From the NCBI GenBank assembly GCA_030529425.1, contig JAUMWX010000001.1, forward strand, positions 310,001-374,000: DNA of 64,000 nt. Reading direction: 5' to 3'. The notes under the pieces were generated by a model, which ran no database searches, was not told where the DNA came from, and worked only from the letters and a program-made list of their open reading frames with translations. Shown here piece by piece: positions 27,791-36,467 of the stretch. Position 1 is the stretch's first letter; every line of letters begins with the position of its first letter. The DNA comes from Tissierellia bacterium. GTDB taxonomy: Bacteria; Bacillota; Clostridia; Tissierellales; Peptoniphilaceae. The translations under genes and the position numbers were made by a program.

Positions 27791-28774
27791 ATGTTTTCAT
27801 TTTATGACAAACTTTTTCAAAAACAGAAAATGATGAGAACAGTTTTAATTGCGCTTGCACCTATTATAATTTATTCAGTTTATTTGTATGGGTGGAGAGC
27901 GTTGGCTTTAGTGGCGTTTAATATGCTTGTCGCTACTATAGTAGAATATTTATCTGAAACAAAAATTTACAAAAGAAAGAAGGTTACTGAAGCTGTTTTA
28001 GTAACGGCTGTATTGTTCACTCTTACTTTACCGCCCGCTATACCGTTTTGGATTTCTGCGGTAGGTATTTCATTTGGAGTTTTTTTCGGTAAAATGTTAT
28101 TTGGCGGATTCGGTAAAAATGTTTTTAATCCGGCTCTTGTAGGTAGAGCATTTATCTATGTAAATTTTCCGCTTCATTTAACAATTTATTGGAATCAGGC
28201 AATGAACGGAACGAAGCTTTTTAATGGTTTGGGCGGTTTCACACATTGGTTGACACCTATGATTGATGATGTAAGTTCGGCAACGCCTATGATGGCATTC
28301 AGAAATTTAGGTGAATCTTTGAACAATATTCAATTATTGTTTGGCAATATTCCCGGAGCTGTGGGAGAAACCTCAAAGGTTTTAATTTTGCTTGCAGCGG
28401 CATATCTGATATATAAAAAGGTTGCCTCATGGGAAATTATGCTTGCGAATGTGGTAGGATTTACTGCATTAACACTTATATTTAATTTAATGGGAGTGTC
28501 ATCAATACCTAATCCGATTGAAGGGATGCTGATGGGAGGCTTCCTATTCGGCGCCGTATTTATGGCTACGGATCCGATATCCGCTCCAAAGACAAAGATC
28601 GCAAAGTGGTTATACGGTATACTTATCGGTTGTGTAGTAGTTATAATCAGAGGTTTTGCTCTATTTTCGGGCGGTATGATGTTTGCCGTTTTGATAGGAA
28701 ATACATTTGGACCTATAATTGATTATGTTGCAAACAAGGTGAAACAAAACAAAAAGAATAAGGCGGTGGCATAA
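27791..28774 (+). CDS. nqrB: Na+-translocating NADH:quinone oxidoreductase-type subunit B
   Basis: A 327-residue integral membrane flavoprotein of the NQR/RNF pump. NqrB-like stretches include TLPPAIPFWISAVGISFGV, FGGFGKNVFNPALVGRAF, IPGAVGETSK, FMATDPISAPKT and GGMMFAVLIGN. The covalent-FMN threonine is probably T165 in DDVSSATP (the usual SGAT has Ser for Gly). It is shorter than canonical NqrB (about 410 residues) at the N-terminus and near RnfD in length, but the sequence reads as NqrB. First gene of the operon; no nqrA precedes it. Confidence 0.9.
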   Translation: MFSFYDKLFQKQKMMRTVLIALAPIIIYSVYLYGWRALALVAFNMLVATIVEYLSETKIYKRKKVTEAVLVTAVLFTLTLPPAIPFWISAVGISFGVFFGKMLFGGFGKNVFNPALVGRAFIYVNFPLHLTIYWNQAMNGTKLFNGLGGFTHWLTPMIDDVSSATPMMAFRNLGESLNNIQLLFGNIPGAVGETSKVLILLAAAYLIYKKVASWEIMLANVVGFTALTLIFNLMGVSSIPNPIEGMLMGGFLFGAVFMATDPISAPKTKIAKWLYGILIGCVVVIIRGFALFSGGMMFAVLIGNTFGPIIDYVANKVKQNKKNKAVA

Positions 28775-29382
28775 TGAAAAAGAAGAAATCATTGATTTAC
28801 CCAACATTTTTTATGCTGGCTTTATCATTTATATTAACTTTTGTGTTGGCATATTTAAATAATTTAACTACTCCGATAATCAGGTTTAATTCGGAAATAG
28901 AACTGAAACAAAAGATTCTATATGTTTTTGAAATTAAACCCCAGTCAAATAAAGCTGAAGATATAGACAAAGCTTTTACGGAGAATGTTAAAGAAAGCGA
29001 ATTCGAGGGAGAAAAGCTTTTTGAATATGTAAAAGACGGAAAATCACTGGGTTATGCCGTTCCGTTTTCAGGACCGGGACTTTGGGGAGGAATCAACGGA
29101 TATATAGGCTTAAGTGCAGACCTTAAAACTGTATTGGGAGTTGATTTTATAAAACAGGATGAAACACCGGGACTTGGCGGCAGAATTGTGGAGGCTTTTT
29201 ATAAGGAGCAATATAGAAAACTTGATGTGTCAAATCCTAAGGATGGAAAATTGGTGATAAATAGACCTGCGCCCGGCGGCAATATTGATGCGATAGCGGG
29301 TGCAACTCAGACATCTACATTTGTTGTAAAGATGATAAATGAGGACTTGATGAGATTTATTTCTACGAAAGGAGCTAACTGA
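28774..29382 (+). CDS. nqrC: NQR-type subunit C (FMN-binding)
   Basis: 202 residues. One N-terminal membrane helix (residues about 8-28) is followed by a periplasmic-side FMN-binding domain with GPGLWGGINGYIG, DETPGLGGRI and the flavinylation site IAGATQTS, where T178 would carry FMN. The usual Ser/Thr before GAT is Ala here. It is shorter than canonical NqrC (about 255) and close to RnfG in size. It is coupled to nqrB through TAATG. Confidence 0.88.
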   Translation: MKKKKSLIYPTFFMLALSFILTFVLAYLNNLTTPIIRFNSEIELKQKILYVFEIKPQSNKAEDIDKAFTENVKESEFEGEKLFEYVKDGKSLGYAVPFSGPGLWGGINGYIGLSADLKTVLGVDFIKQDETPGLGGRIVEAFYKEQYRKLDVSNPKDGKLVINRPAPGGNIDAIAGATQTSTFVVKMINEDLMRFISTKGAN

Positions 29383-29987
29383 TGAAAAAGTACATTAAAA
29401 TTCTAAAAAACGGAATTATTTTTGACAATCCTGTTCTTATACAGGTAATAGGAATTTGTTCAGCTCTTGCAGTTACGAACTTAGCCATGAACTCATTGAT
29501 AATGGGATTGGCTCTAACATTTACAACTGCTTTGTCTTCTTTATTTATTTCTTTATTAAAAGATGTTACTCCGAAGCATATCAGAATGGTTGTACAGGTA
29601 TTTATAATTTCATTCTTCGTAATAATAGTAGACATTTTCTTAAAGGCATATATGCCTGATATGAGTAAGACATTGGGACCATATGTAGGTCTTATAATCA
29701 CCAACTGTATAATAATGGGTAGAGCCGAAGGGTTCGCAATTTCCAATAAACCGATTGCGTCATTTGTGGACGGAGCAGCAGCCGGTTTGGGGTACACTCT
29801 TGTATTATTATCGGTTGCCGTTATTAGAGAAATACTTGGATTTGGAGCAATTTTCGGAATCAGAATCATGCCTCAGGGATTTACACCTTGGACAATGATG
29901 GTAATGCCTCCGGGAGCATTCTTCATATTGCCAATCATAATGTGGATTGTTTACAATAGTGTTGTTAAGAAAAAGGAGGCTAAATAA
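29382..29987 (+). CDS. nqrD: NQR-type subunit D
   Basis: 201 residues, six membrane helices. The sequence is NqrD-like rather than RnfE-like: DNPVLIQVIGICSALAVT, VDIFLKAYMPDMSKTLG, GLIITNCIIMGRAEGFA and FVDGAAAGLGY. Together with NqrE it forms the inverted-topology pair that holds the membrane iron site. It starts on the nqrC stop (TGATG) and its own stop overlaps nqrE (TAATG). Confidence 0.92.
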   Translation: MKKYIKILKNGIIFDNPVLIQVIGICSALAVTNLAMNSLIMGLALTFTTALSSLFISLLKDVTPKHIRMVVQVFIISFFVIIVDIFLKAYMPDMSKTLGPYVGLIITNCIIMGRAEGFAISNKPIASFVDGAAAGLGYTLVLLSVAVIREILGFGAIFGIRIMPQGFTPWTMMVMPPGAFFILPIIMWIVYNSVVKKKEAK

Positions 29988-30571
29988 TGAATGTACATCC
30001 TTTAGTAATATTTTTTGCATCGATATTTACAAGTAATATGATATTCAGCAACTTCCTTGGAATGTGCTCATTTATAGCGGTAAGTAAGGAAGTAGAGACT
30101 GCAACGGGACTGGGAATCGCGGTTACATTCGTACTGTCGGTTACGACCGTTTTGAATTATTTCATTTATAAATTGTTGGTATATTTCAATATTGAGTATC
30201 TGAGATTTATTATTTTTATAATAGTAATTGCGGCATTTGTTCAAGTTCTTGAGATGATTTTAGAGAGATATGTACCGAATCTGTATTATGCGTTGGGTAT
30301 TTTTCTGCCATTGATTACAGTTAACTGTGCAATCCTTGGGGTTTCACTATTTATGGTAATAAGAAATTATAACCTTATGCAATCTGTAGGTTTCGGTATA
30401 GGTTCAGGTCTTGGATGGGCTTTGGCAATAATTTCAATGGCGGGAATAAGATCCAGAATAAATGAAAACAATTTACCTGAAGGCTTGAGAGGAGCGCCTA
30501 TTACATTAATCATAACAGGAATAATGGCTATGGCATTCATCGGTTTTTCCGGCATCGTACAAATATCATAG
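29987..30571 (+). CDS. nqrE: NQR-type subunit E
   Basis: 194 residues, six membrane helices. It has NFLGMCSFIAVSKEVETATGLG, LGIFLPLITVNCAILG, GIGSGLGWALAI and GLRGAPITLII, all typical of NqrE and including the Cys residues that bind the NqrD/E iron centre. Full length. Confidence 0.93.
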   Translation: MNVHPLVIFFASIFTSNMIFSNFLGMCSFIAVSKEVETATGLGIAVTFVLSVTTVLNYFIYKLLVYFNIEYLRFIIFIIVIAAFVQVLEMILERYVPNLYYALGIFLPLITVNCAILGVSLFMVIRNYNLMQSVGFGIGSGLGWALAIISMAGIRSRINENNLPEGLRGAPITLIITGIMAMAFIGFSGIVQIS

Positions 30572-30580
30572 GAGATTAAA

Positions 30581-31696
30581 ATGGGAGAAATATTAACTAC
30601 GACTATGGTCGTTACAGCCATTTCCGTGGTATTTGCGATCATATTGACCATTGCGGATAAGTTTATAGCAGACTATGGTGAAGTAAAACTTACCATAAAC
30701 GGTGAAAAAGAATATATAATTGACGGCGGTAACTCTTTACTAAGTTCTCTTGTGGGAGAAAAGATATTTATTCCTTCCGCATGCGGGGGAAAAGGGTCTT
30801 GCGGTTACTGTAAATGTAAAGTTTTGGATGGTGCGGGACCGGTTATTGCAACGGAAAAACCGTGGTTGTCCGAACAAGAGCTTAAGGATAATGTAAGACT
30901 TTCCTGTCAGGTTAAAGTTAAATCCGACATGAAAATACAAATACCGGAAGAATTGTTCAATGTAAAAGAGTACCACACAAAACTTGTTGAAAAAATTCCT
31001 GTTACAGACAGGATTGTGAAGGTAAGATTTGAACTGCCCGAAGGGGAAACAATAAACTTTAAACCGGGACAATTCATCCAATTAAAAACTAAACCTTACA
31101 AGGGTGGGGACGGTTACGAAGGCTATGATGAGGAAGTATTCAGAGCATATTCGGTTGCCTCTTCAATAAAGGATGAAAAACATATCGAACTTTTAATCGG
31201 TTATACAAAAGGAATATGCTCAACATATGTGCACAAGGTTTTACAAGTCGGAGATGATGTTATTATCAACGGTCCATATGGAGATTTCTATTATAAAGAT
31301 GATTCCAATCAGGAAATTGTTATGGTTGCAGCCGGAACCGGATTTGCACCGATCAGATCAATTCTATATCACATGCTTGATAATGATATAAAAAAGAAGG
31401 CAAGATTTTACTTTGGAGCAAGAACCAAGAGTGACTTATTCCTTTTAGATGAAATGAGGATGTTTGAAGAAAAATTATATGATTTCAAATTCATGCCGAC
31501 TCTTTCAAAGGTAACCGAAGAGGAAGAATGGGCAGGGGACAGAGGTCGTGTAAACAAGTCAATCGACACATATGTAATGGAAGACATAACATATTCAGCA
31601 TATTTGTGCGGTAATCCTGTTATGATCGAAGGTATCGTTAAATCGCTTGAAGCAAAGAATGTAAGTAGAGATTTCATATTCTTCGATGAATTTTAG
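30581..31696 (+). CDS. nqrF: NQR-type subunit F (NADH-oxidising, 2Fe-2S/FAD)
   Basis: 371 residues. A membrane anchor (about 6-28) is followed by a plant-type 2Fe-2S ferredoxin domain with SACGGKGSCGYCKC and a fourth Cys in RLSCQV. Next come an FAD domain (RAYSVAS) and an NADH domain (AAGTGFAPIRS, YLCGNPVMIEG). This is the NADH entry subunit specific to NQR, not the ferredoxin-oxidising RnfB/RnfC pair. It ends the operon, before a strong terminator. Confidence 0.93.
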   Translation: MGEILTTTMVVTAISVVFAIILTIADKFIADYGEVKLTINGEKEYIIDGGNSLLSSLVGEKIFIPSACGGKGSCGYCKCKVLDGAGPVIATEKPWLSEQELKDNVRLSCQVKVKSDMKIQIPEELFNVKEYHTKLVEKIPVTDRIVKVRFELPEGETINFKPGQFIQLKTKPYKGGDGYEGYDEEVFRAYSVASSIKDEKHIELLIGYTKGICSTYVHKVLQVGDDVIINGPYGDFYYKDDSNQEIVMVAAGTGFAPIRSILYHMLDNDIKKKARFYFGARTKSDLFLLDEMRMFEEKLYDFKFMPTLSKVTEEEEWAGDRGRVNKSIDTYVMEDITYSAYLCGNPVMIEGIVKSLEAKNVSRDFIFFDEF

Positions 31697-31742
31697 GATA
31701 AAAAGGTTGTGCTTGGGTAAAGCAAAATAAAAATTTAAATTT

Positions 31743-31777
31743 ATACCGGAGATAAATATTTATCTCCGGTATTTTTG
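31743..31777 (+). terminator. Terminator after nqrF
   Basis: ATACCGGAGATA (31743-31754) pairs with TATCTCCGGTAT (31761-31772), a 12-bp perfect stem with a T-run. Confidence 0.93.
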
Positions 31778-31841
31778 TAATGATAAAAATCACTGTAATC
31801 GATCATGAGAATAAAATTATGAATCTTATAGTAAAAATAAA

Positions 31842-31881
31842 AAAGTCGGCAAGGTATATATGTTTATACCTAGCGGACTTT
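31842..31881 (-). terminator. Terminator of the minus-strand gene at 31979
   Basis: On the minus strand AAAGTC...GGTATA...TATACC...GACTTT forms a stem with one internal loop, followed by TTTTTATTTTTA. The rest of the 282-base gap between nqrF and the next gene shows nothing else clear. Confidence 0.65.
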
Positions 31882-31978
31882 CTCATTTAATCGTAAAAAT
31901 TTTCTGCAACTCGGATTTTATCCGTCTTTGACCTAAGCATATTTTAGGGATATATTTTGAATGTAATAAAATATCAAA

Positions 31979-32401
31979 TTAATTCATATAACTTATCAAT
32001 CTGTCTCTGATAAATTCAATTTTTTGAATGGCATGCTCCAAATCGTTACGAAATCTGTTTATTTTTCCTTGAGCAATTATATCTGAAAACACATTGTCGA
32101 AAAATATGTCTGAAACATCGAGTATAATTCCCACATTTATATCAATATCCATTATTTCGCTTATATCTGAAAGTTCACTTTTTAAATTGACCAATGCAGA
32201 TTTTGCCATATCGATTTCGTGTTGAGCATTGGACATCTTGTTTCTCTTAATAATTGAAGTAATCAAGCCGCCGGCTATAATATCAAATATTCCCCAATTT
32301 TTAGCGCTTGATATATATTTTTTTGATGCATACATATGATTAAGTACTTGGTCACAGGCTTCGATAGCTTCTTGGATCTCAATATTTATATCTTTGTTCA
32401 T
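31979..32401 (-). CDS. Uncharacterised helical protein
   Basis: 140 residues, mostly predicted alpha-helix. A segment near residues 31-58 (AKNWGIFDIIAGGLITSIIK) is recalled from other small Firmicutes proteins of unknown role and could form a glycine-rich hairpin between two helices. No signal peptide and no clear membrane span. SD GGAGGTGA precedes the ATG. It has its own terminator, so it is a single-gene unit. Confidence 0.7.
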   Translation of the reverse strand: MNKDINIEIQEAIEACDQVLNHMYASKKYISSAKNWGIFDIIAGGLITSIIKRNKMSNAQHEIDMAKSALVNLKSELSDISEIMDIDINVGIILDVSDIFFDNVFSDIIAQGKINRFRNDLEHAIQKIEFIRDRLISYMN

Positions 32402-32439
32402 AAAATCACCTCCGTATCATTATACCATTTTTAGAACAA

Positions 32440-32471
32440 AAAAAATCAATTGAATATTCAATTGATTTTTT
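32440..32471 (-). terminator. Terminator of the FMN reductase gene
   Basis: Perfect 30-bp palindrome at 32441-32470 (arms AAAAATCAATTGAAT and its complement), flanked by A-run and T-run, just after the minus-strand stop at 32485. Confidence 0.85.
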
Positions 32472-32484
32472 GGATATATTAATA

Positions 32485-33030
32485 TTATTCGCCTATAAAC
32501 CCTAAAAATGCTTTAATTTGAGCTTCTATATATTTTTCTACTGATGTCAAATCCAATTTTCTTTCGCTATTCACCAATTGAGAAGCGTTGGGAATTCTGA
32601 CTCTCGGATTATTCATAACCTTCATATTTACTATTGTAAGAAGACCGACAAGTGAAGTTTGAGACGGAGCTGTTCCGAAACCTCCTACAGTAATTCCGCT
32701 TACGGCAGCCGGTTTATTCACTAATAAATCTTTGCTTTCAACCGGAATAGGTCTTGATATCCAGTCGATAATATTCTTCAAAGGACCTGAGAAAAAACTG
32801 TTATACTCAGGAGAGAAGAACCAAATTGCATCAGCTTCTTTAACCTTGTCTCTGACTCTTTTGAGTTGCGGCAGTTCAGGTAATTCCAAATCCTGGTTGA
32901 ACATAGGTACATCAGAATAGTCCAAAACTTCAAATTCCGCTCTGTCACCAATCATTTCCTTAGTTTTTAATGCCAGTTGTAAATTGTAAGAATCCTTCCT
33001 TAAAGATCCAATAATTGCAAGTATTTTCAT
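32485..33030 (-). CDS. NAD(P)H-dependent FMN reductase family protein
   Basis: A 181-residue flavodoxin-fold oxidoreductase (NADPH_FMN_red family). Features are the phosphate loop IIGSLRKDSYN, PMFNQDLE and WFFSPEYNSFFSGPLKNIIDW. The start is placed at the ATG at 33030, with GGAGGA at 33034-33039; the frame is open further upstream but without an SD. Likely a quinone or azo/flavin reductase in the cytoplasm. Confidence 0.9.
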   Translation of the reverse strand: MKILAIIGSLRKDSYNLQLALKTKEMIGDRAEFEVLDYSDVPMFNQDLELPELPQLKRVRDKVKEADAIWFFSPEYNSFFSGPLKNIIDWISRPIPVESKDLLVNKPAAVSGITVGGFGTAPSQTSLVGLLTIVNMKVMNNPRVRIPNASQLVNSERKLDLTSVEKYIEAQIKAFLGFIGE

Positions 33031-33038
33031 AATTCCTC

Positions 33039-33593
33039 CTAAAACTCTTTTGGTATTGTTACCCAATTTTTGAAAAATATATAATTTTTAATTTTTTCCA
33101 AATTAGAAAATAAATCATTATATTTATTTTTATTTCTATCATAAGATATCAAAGAAAAAACGATAAATTCATCAATTATGTCCGAAAATATCTCGTTTTC
33201 ATCGACCAAATCAAAATTATCACACCAAATTGATATACTTGTTCCTTTGATAATAGGATCGGAGTCTTCCAACATGTAGCCGCTGAATTTTCCTACAGAC
33301 CATTCGTCAAATATTTCCCGTGATGCATTTTTGAAATTCCAAGAGTTTTGTTTTCTGCCGTCATCCGGAATAGATTCTCTCAATACATAATATAAATAGT
33401 CGGAGTTTGAATTATAGATATTGGTATAGCCGTTTTTTAAAATAATATCCAAAGAGGCTACATTGGATGTCCATCCCATAATACACCAATAATCAATACC
33501 TATACTCTTATCAAGTTGGATTAATTGTTTCGGTATATCAGGTTTATTTTCGCCATAAAATAAGCCATCATTCCAAATTCTCGGTTTAAATCC
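33039..33593 (-). pseudogene. C-terminal remnant of a GH20 beta-N-acetylhexosaminidase (StrH-like)
   Basis: The minus-strand frame is open for 184 codons from a TGA at 33594-33596 to a stop at 33039. It reads as the last part of a GH20 catalytic domain: PRIWNDGLFYG, DYWCIMGW, LKNGYTNIYNSNSDYLYYVL and GTSISIWCD. The only ATG (33479) lies inside the domain. The catalytic Asp-Glu part, signal peptide and wall anchor are missing and a terminator lies immediately upstream. It is therefore a decayed surface glycosidase that would have removed GlcNAc from host glycans. Confidence 0.8.
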
Positions 33594-33636
33594 TCAACTT
33601 AAGTATAATTTTATTTATAAAAATTATATCAAAAAT

Positions 33637-33662
33637 AAAACTCTCCATTTAAGGAGAGTTTT
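33637..33662. terminator. Bidirectional terminator downstream of the feo operon
   Basis: AAAACTCTCC (33637-33646), loop ATTTAA, GGAGAGTTTT (33653-33662). It closes the minus-strand feo operon. Confidence 0.88.
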
Positions 33663-33834
33663 ATTTTTGAGTTTTATCATTTTCTTCGTCAATACAACAG
33701 GATTTTGCTGAATGACAGGCAGAACATCCCGAGCATCCGTTGGGATTATTCTTTTTATCTCTTATAACTTTTATTAGTACCGCTACAAATGCGATAACTA
33801 CAAAAGCTATTATAATTATATCAATAGGTTTCAT
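33661..33834 (-). CDS. FeoB-associated Cys-rich membrane protein
   Basis: 57 residues: one membrane helix (residues about 4-23), a basic stretch, then a Cys-rich tail containing CSGCSACHSAKSCC. This is the size and layout of the FeoB-associated Cys-rich family. Its ATG overlaps the feoB stop as ATGA. It probably helps FeoB-mediated ferrous iron entry or sensing; its mechanism is not established. Confidence 0.85.
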   Translation of the reverse strand: MKPIDIIIIAFVVIAFVAVLIKVIRDKKNNPNGCSGCSACHSAKSCCIDEENDKTQK

Positions 33835-35987
33835 TGTTTAACGCTCTTTTCTCTCTTAAAGATCAGATTGTAAATTATGAATAACACTGATACAGCTAGA
33901 AGTCCTAAAACTACATAACCGAATATATCACCTCTTATAATGTCAAATTCTTCTGCATCATTAAATTCTCCGATGGTGTTATAGTCAAGGGCAATCTTTT
34001 TCATCGCTGAAGTGCCTTTCAATACTATTGATCCGATCTGATTTGTTAGTGTTGCAAGTACATAAGCAAGACCTGTTTGGAAAAGCATCGCAAAAGCTGT
34101 AAATTTGAAATTATTAAATTCTCTTCTCATAGCACCGATTGCTGCAAAACAAGGAGATGCAAAAATTGTAAATATTATAAATGAAAATGCTGAAACTTGA
34201 GTAAATTCAAGCGGAGCAACCGCACCGACAGTTGCGAAAGTTGAAACTACCATTTCTTTAGCGATAAATCCTGTAAATGTGGCAACGGATGCAGCCCAGT
34301 TATCTCCAAATCCAAGCGGTTTGAATAAGAACTTAATGCTGTTTCCGATATATGCTAAAATAGAGTTTGCAATTTCTTCATCAGCCAAATAATTGAAACT
34401 GAAGTCAAAGTGCATTAATGTCCAAATTATCAGGTTGCATAGGAATATGATAGTTCCGGCTTTTTTGATAAATCCCTTTGCTCTGTCCCACATGTGTAAC
34501 AATATACCTTTTATGGTAGGTACGGTATATGGAGGCAATTCCATAATAAATGGCGCAGGTTCTCCGGCAAACCATTTTGTTTTCTTTAATAAAATACCAG
34601 AGGTTACGATACCGATAAATGCTATTAAATATATACTTGGTCCCACCCAAGAAGCTTCAGGGAACATAAATGCTATAAACATGGCAAATACAGGTAATTT
34701 TGCAGAACATGGGACAAAAGGTGTAAGAAGTATGGTCATTTTCTTGTCCGCTTCGTTTTCTATAGTTCTTGTTGCCATAATTCCAGGAATTGAACAACCT
34801 GTACCTATTATCATCGGGATGAATGATTTTCCTGAAAGACCGAATTTTCTGAAAATTCTGTCCATGATAAAAGCAACTCTTGCCATGTATCCGCTGTCTT
34901 CCAATATAGAAAGGAATAAGAACAAAATCATCAATTGCGGAACGAATGTAAATATTGCTCCAAGACTTCCAATTATACCGTCATTAATCATGCTTATAAC
35001 AATTTCGGAAGCACCTTGAGAAGTTAGAGCCGATTCAACGACACCTTGTAACCATTCAACACCTTGTTCTACCCAACCGATTGTTTTATCGCCTATGGTT
35101 TGTATTGAAACATAGTATACAAACCACATAATACCGAAGAATATCGGCAATCCAAGCCATTTATTTGTAATTACCTTGTCTATTTTGTCCGATGTTGTAA
35201 GGACTTTTTCCACTTTCTTCTTATATATGCCTTTTATCATTTTGCTGATTGCTTCATATTTTTCGTTGATAATGATGGATTCACCGTCATCATCCATATT
35301 CTTTTTGAAGGCGTCAATTTTGTTTTTAATTTCTTGGTTTAGATATTTTTCGTATTCATATTTTTTGAAAGCATCTTTGTCATTTTCAAAAACTTTAATA
35401 CTGTGGAATAACTTATTATCTTCCAAACCGTTTTTTAGAAGTGTTCCTATTTCGTCCAATAATTCATTTAATTCTTTGGTATAATACTCTTTGTGATTCA
35501 TGGACCTTTTAGCCATATGAATCGCTTTGCTCATCAATTCGGCGATTTGGTATTTTTTTGTTGCTATAATAGGTACCACTGGAACACCAAGTCTTTTTTC
35601 AAGCTCTTTTTCATTGATGGTTGAATTTTTATCATCAAGCATATCTATACGGTTAAGAGCTATGACAGTTGGAATGTTCATATCCAATACCTGTGTCGTC
35701 AAATATAAGTTTCTCTCAAGGTTTGTTGCGTCAATTATGTTTATGATTACATCGGGTTTATCGTTTAGCAGATAATCCCTTGTAATTACTTCTTCTGAAG
35801 TATAAGGTGACAGGGAGTATACTCCAGGTAAATCCATTATATGTACTTTTTTATCTTTTTTGTATTTTCCTTCTTTTTTTTCAACTGTTACGCCGGGCCA
35901 GTTTCCAACATATTGACTACTTTCGGTATAAGCATTGAAAAGAGTTGTTTTACCACAATTCGGATTTCCGACTAATGCGATTTTCAT
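33831..35987 (-). CDS. feoB: Ferrous iron transporter FeoB
   Basis: 718 residues. An N-terminal G domain has GNPNCGKTTLF (G1), the PGVTVEKK region (G2), DLPGVYSL (G3) and NRIDM (G4), followed by a helical GDI-like domain. The membrane domain begins near residue 270 with two Gate motifs, including IIGTGCSIPG. It imports Fe2+ under anaerobic conditions. SD AGGAGG. Third gene of the feo operon. Confidence 0.96.
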   Translation of the reverse strand: MKIALVGNPNCGKTTLFNAYTESSQYVGNWPGVTVEKKEGKYKKDKKVHIMDLPGVYSLSPYTSEEVITRDYLLNDKPDVIINIIDATNLERNLYLTTQVLDMNIPTVIALNRIDMLDDKNSTINEKELEKRLGVPVVPIIATKKYQIAELMSKAIHMAKRSMNHKEYYTKELNELLDEIGTLLKNGLEDNKLFHSIKVFENDKDAFKKYEYEKYLNQEIKNKIDAFKKNMDDDGESIIINEKYEAISKMIKGIYKKKVEKVLTTSDKIDKVITNKWLGLPIFFGIMWFVYYVSIQTIGDKTIGWVEQGVEWLQGVVESALTSQGASEIVISMINDGIIGSLGAIFTFVPQLMILFLFLSILEDSGYMARVAFIMDRIFRKFGLSGKSFIPMIIGTGCSIPGIMATRTIENEADKKMTILLTPFVPCSAKLPVFAMFIAFMFPEASWVGPSIYLIAFIGIVTSGILLKKTKWFAGEPAPFIMELPPYTVPTIKGILLHMWDRAKGFIKKAGTIIFLCNLIIWTLMHFDFSFNYLADEEIANSILAYIGNSIKFLFKPLGFGDNWAASVATFTGFIAKEMVVSTFATVGAVAPLEFTQVSAFSFIIFTIFASPCFAAIGAMRREFNNFKFTAFAMLFQTGLAYVLATLTNQIGSIVLKGTSAMKKIALDYNTIGEFNDAEEFDIIRGDIFGYVVLGLLAVSVLFIIYNLIFKREKSVKQ

Positions 35988-35995
35988 AAGACCTC

Positions 35996-36217
35996 CTAAA
36001 AAATTTCAACTTGTTCGGCTTCTTCTTTTCTTATTGAAAGTAAATAACCTCTTAACTTTAATTCGATGGGATCTCCCAAAGGTGCAAATTTTATCACTTC
36101 AACATCCACATTTTTTGTGATTCCCATATCCATAATTCTTCTTTTCAGCATAGAACTTCCATGGATTTGTTTAACTTTTGCAATTTCACCGATTTTTACG
36201 CTAGCTAATGTTTTCAA
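35996..36217 (-). CDS. feoA: FeoA family protein (copy next to feoB)
   Basis: 73 residues with the SH3-like FeoA fold: LASVKIGEIAKVKQI, RRIMDMGIT, VEVIKFAPLGDPIELKLRGY and LSIRKEEA. It is a cytoplasmic partner of FeoB. Its ATG overlaps the upstream FeoA-like gene by 4 bases. Confidence 0.92.
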   Translation of the reverse strand: MKTLASVKIGEIAKVKQIHGSSMLKRRIMDMGITKNVDVEVIKFAPLGDPIELKLRGYLLSIRKEEAEQVEIF

Positions 36218-36435
36218 TTTAGTTCCTCCACTATTATTTTATTCGCTAATTTTCTGTCTATTGCGATTCTGGAATTATCTATAGAAATAATAAAACCAGC
36301 GCCGCTGGATGAAATTATACATATTTTTTTGTTTTCAACTATTCCTAATCTCATCAGAAAAGTAGTTGATTCTTCATTTCCAGTAATTTTTTTTACTATG
36401 TAGTCTTTATTTACTTCTGTAAATGCTAACGGCAT
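36214..36435 (-). CDS. FeoA family protein (first gene of feo operon)
   Basis: 73 residues, a second and more diverged FeoA-like SH3 domain (PLAFTEVNKDYIVKKI, FLMRLGIVENKKI, FIISIDNSRIAID). The start is set at the ATG at 36435, preceded by GGGAGG at the right distance; an ATG 12 bases upstream overlaps this SD. Paired FeoA proteins before FeoB are common in Firmicutes. Confidence 0.88.
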   Translation of the reverse strand: MPLAFTEVNKDYIVKKITGNEESTTFLMRLGIVENKKICIISSSGAGFIISIDNSRIAIDRKLANKIIVEELN

Positions 36436-36467
36436 GATTCCTCCCATAAACCACCTCTAATCAATTA

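Noticed and set aside
27791-31696. Reading the locus as an RNF complex (RnfD-G-E-A)
   Set aside because: Subunits D and E carry NQR-specific stretches, and the last gene is a 2Fe-2S/FAD NqrF, not RnfB or RnfC.
33039-33479. A 146-residue intact gene
   Set aside because: The frame continues upstream with clear GH20 sequence to an in-frame stop, so the ATG is internal and the unit is a remnant.
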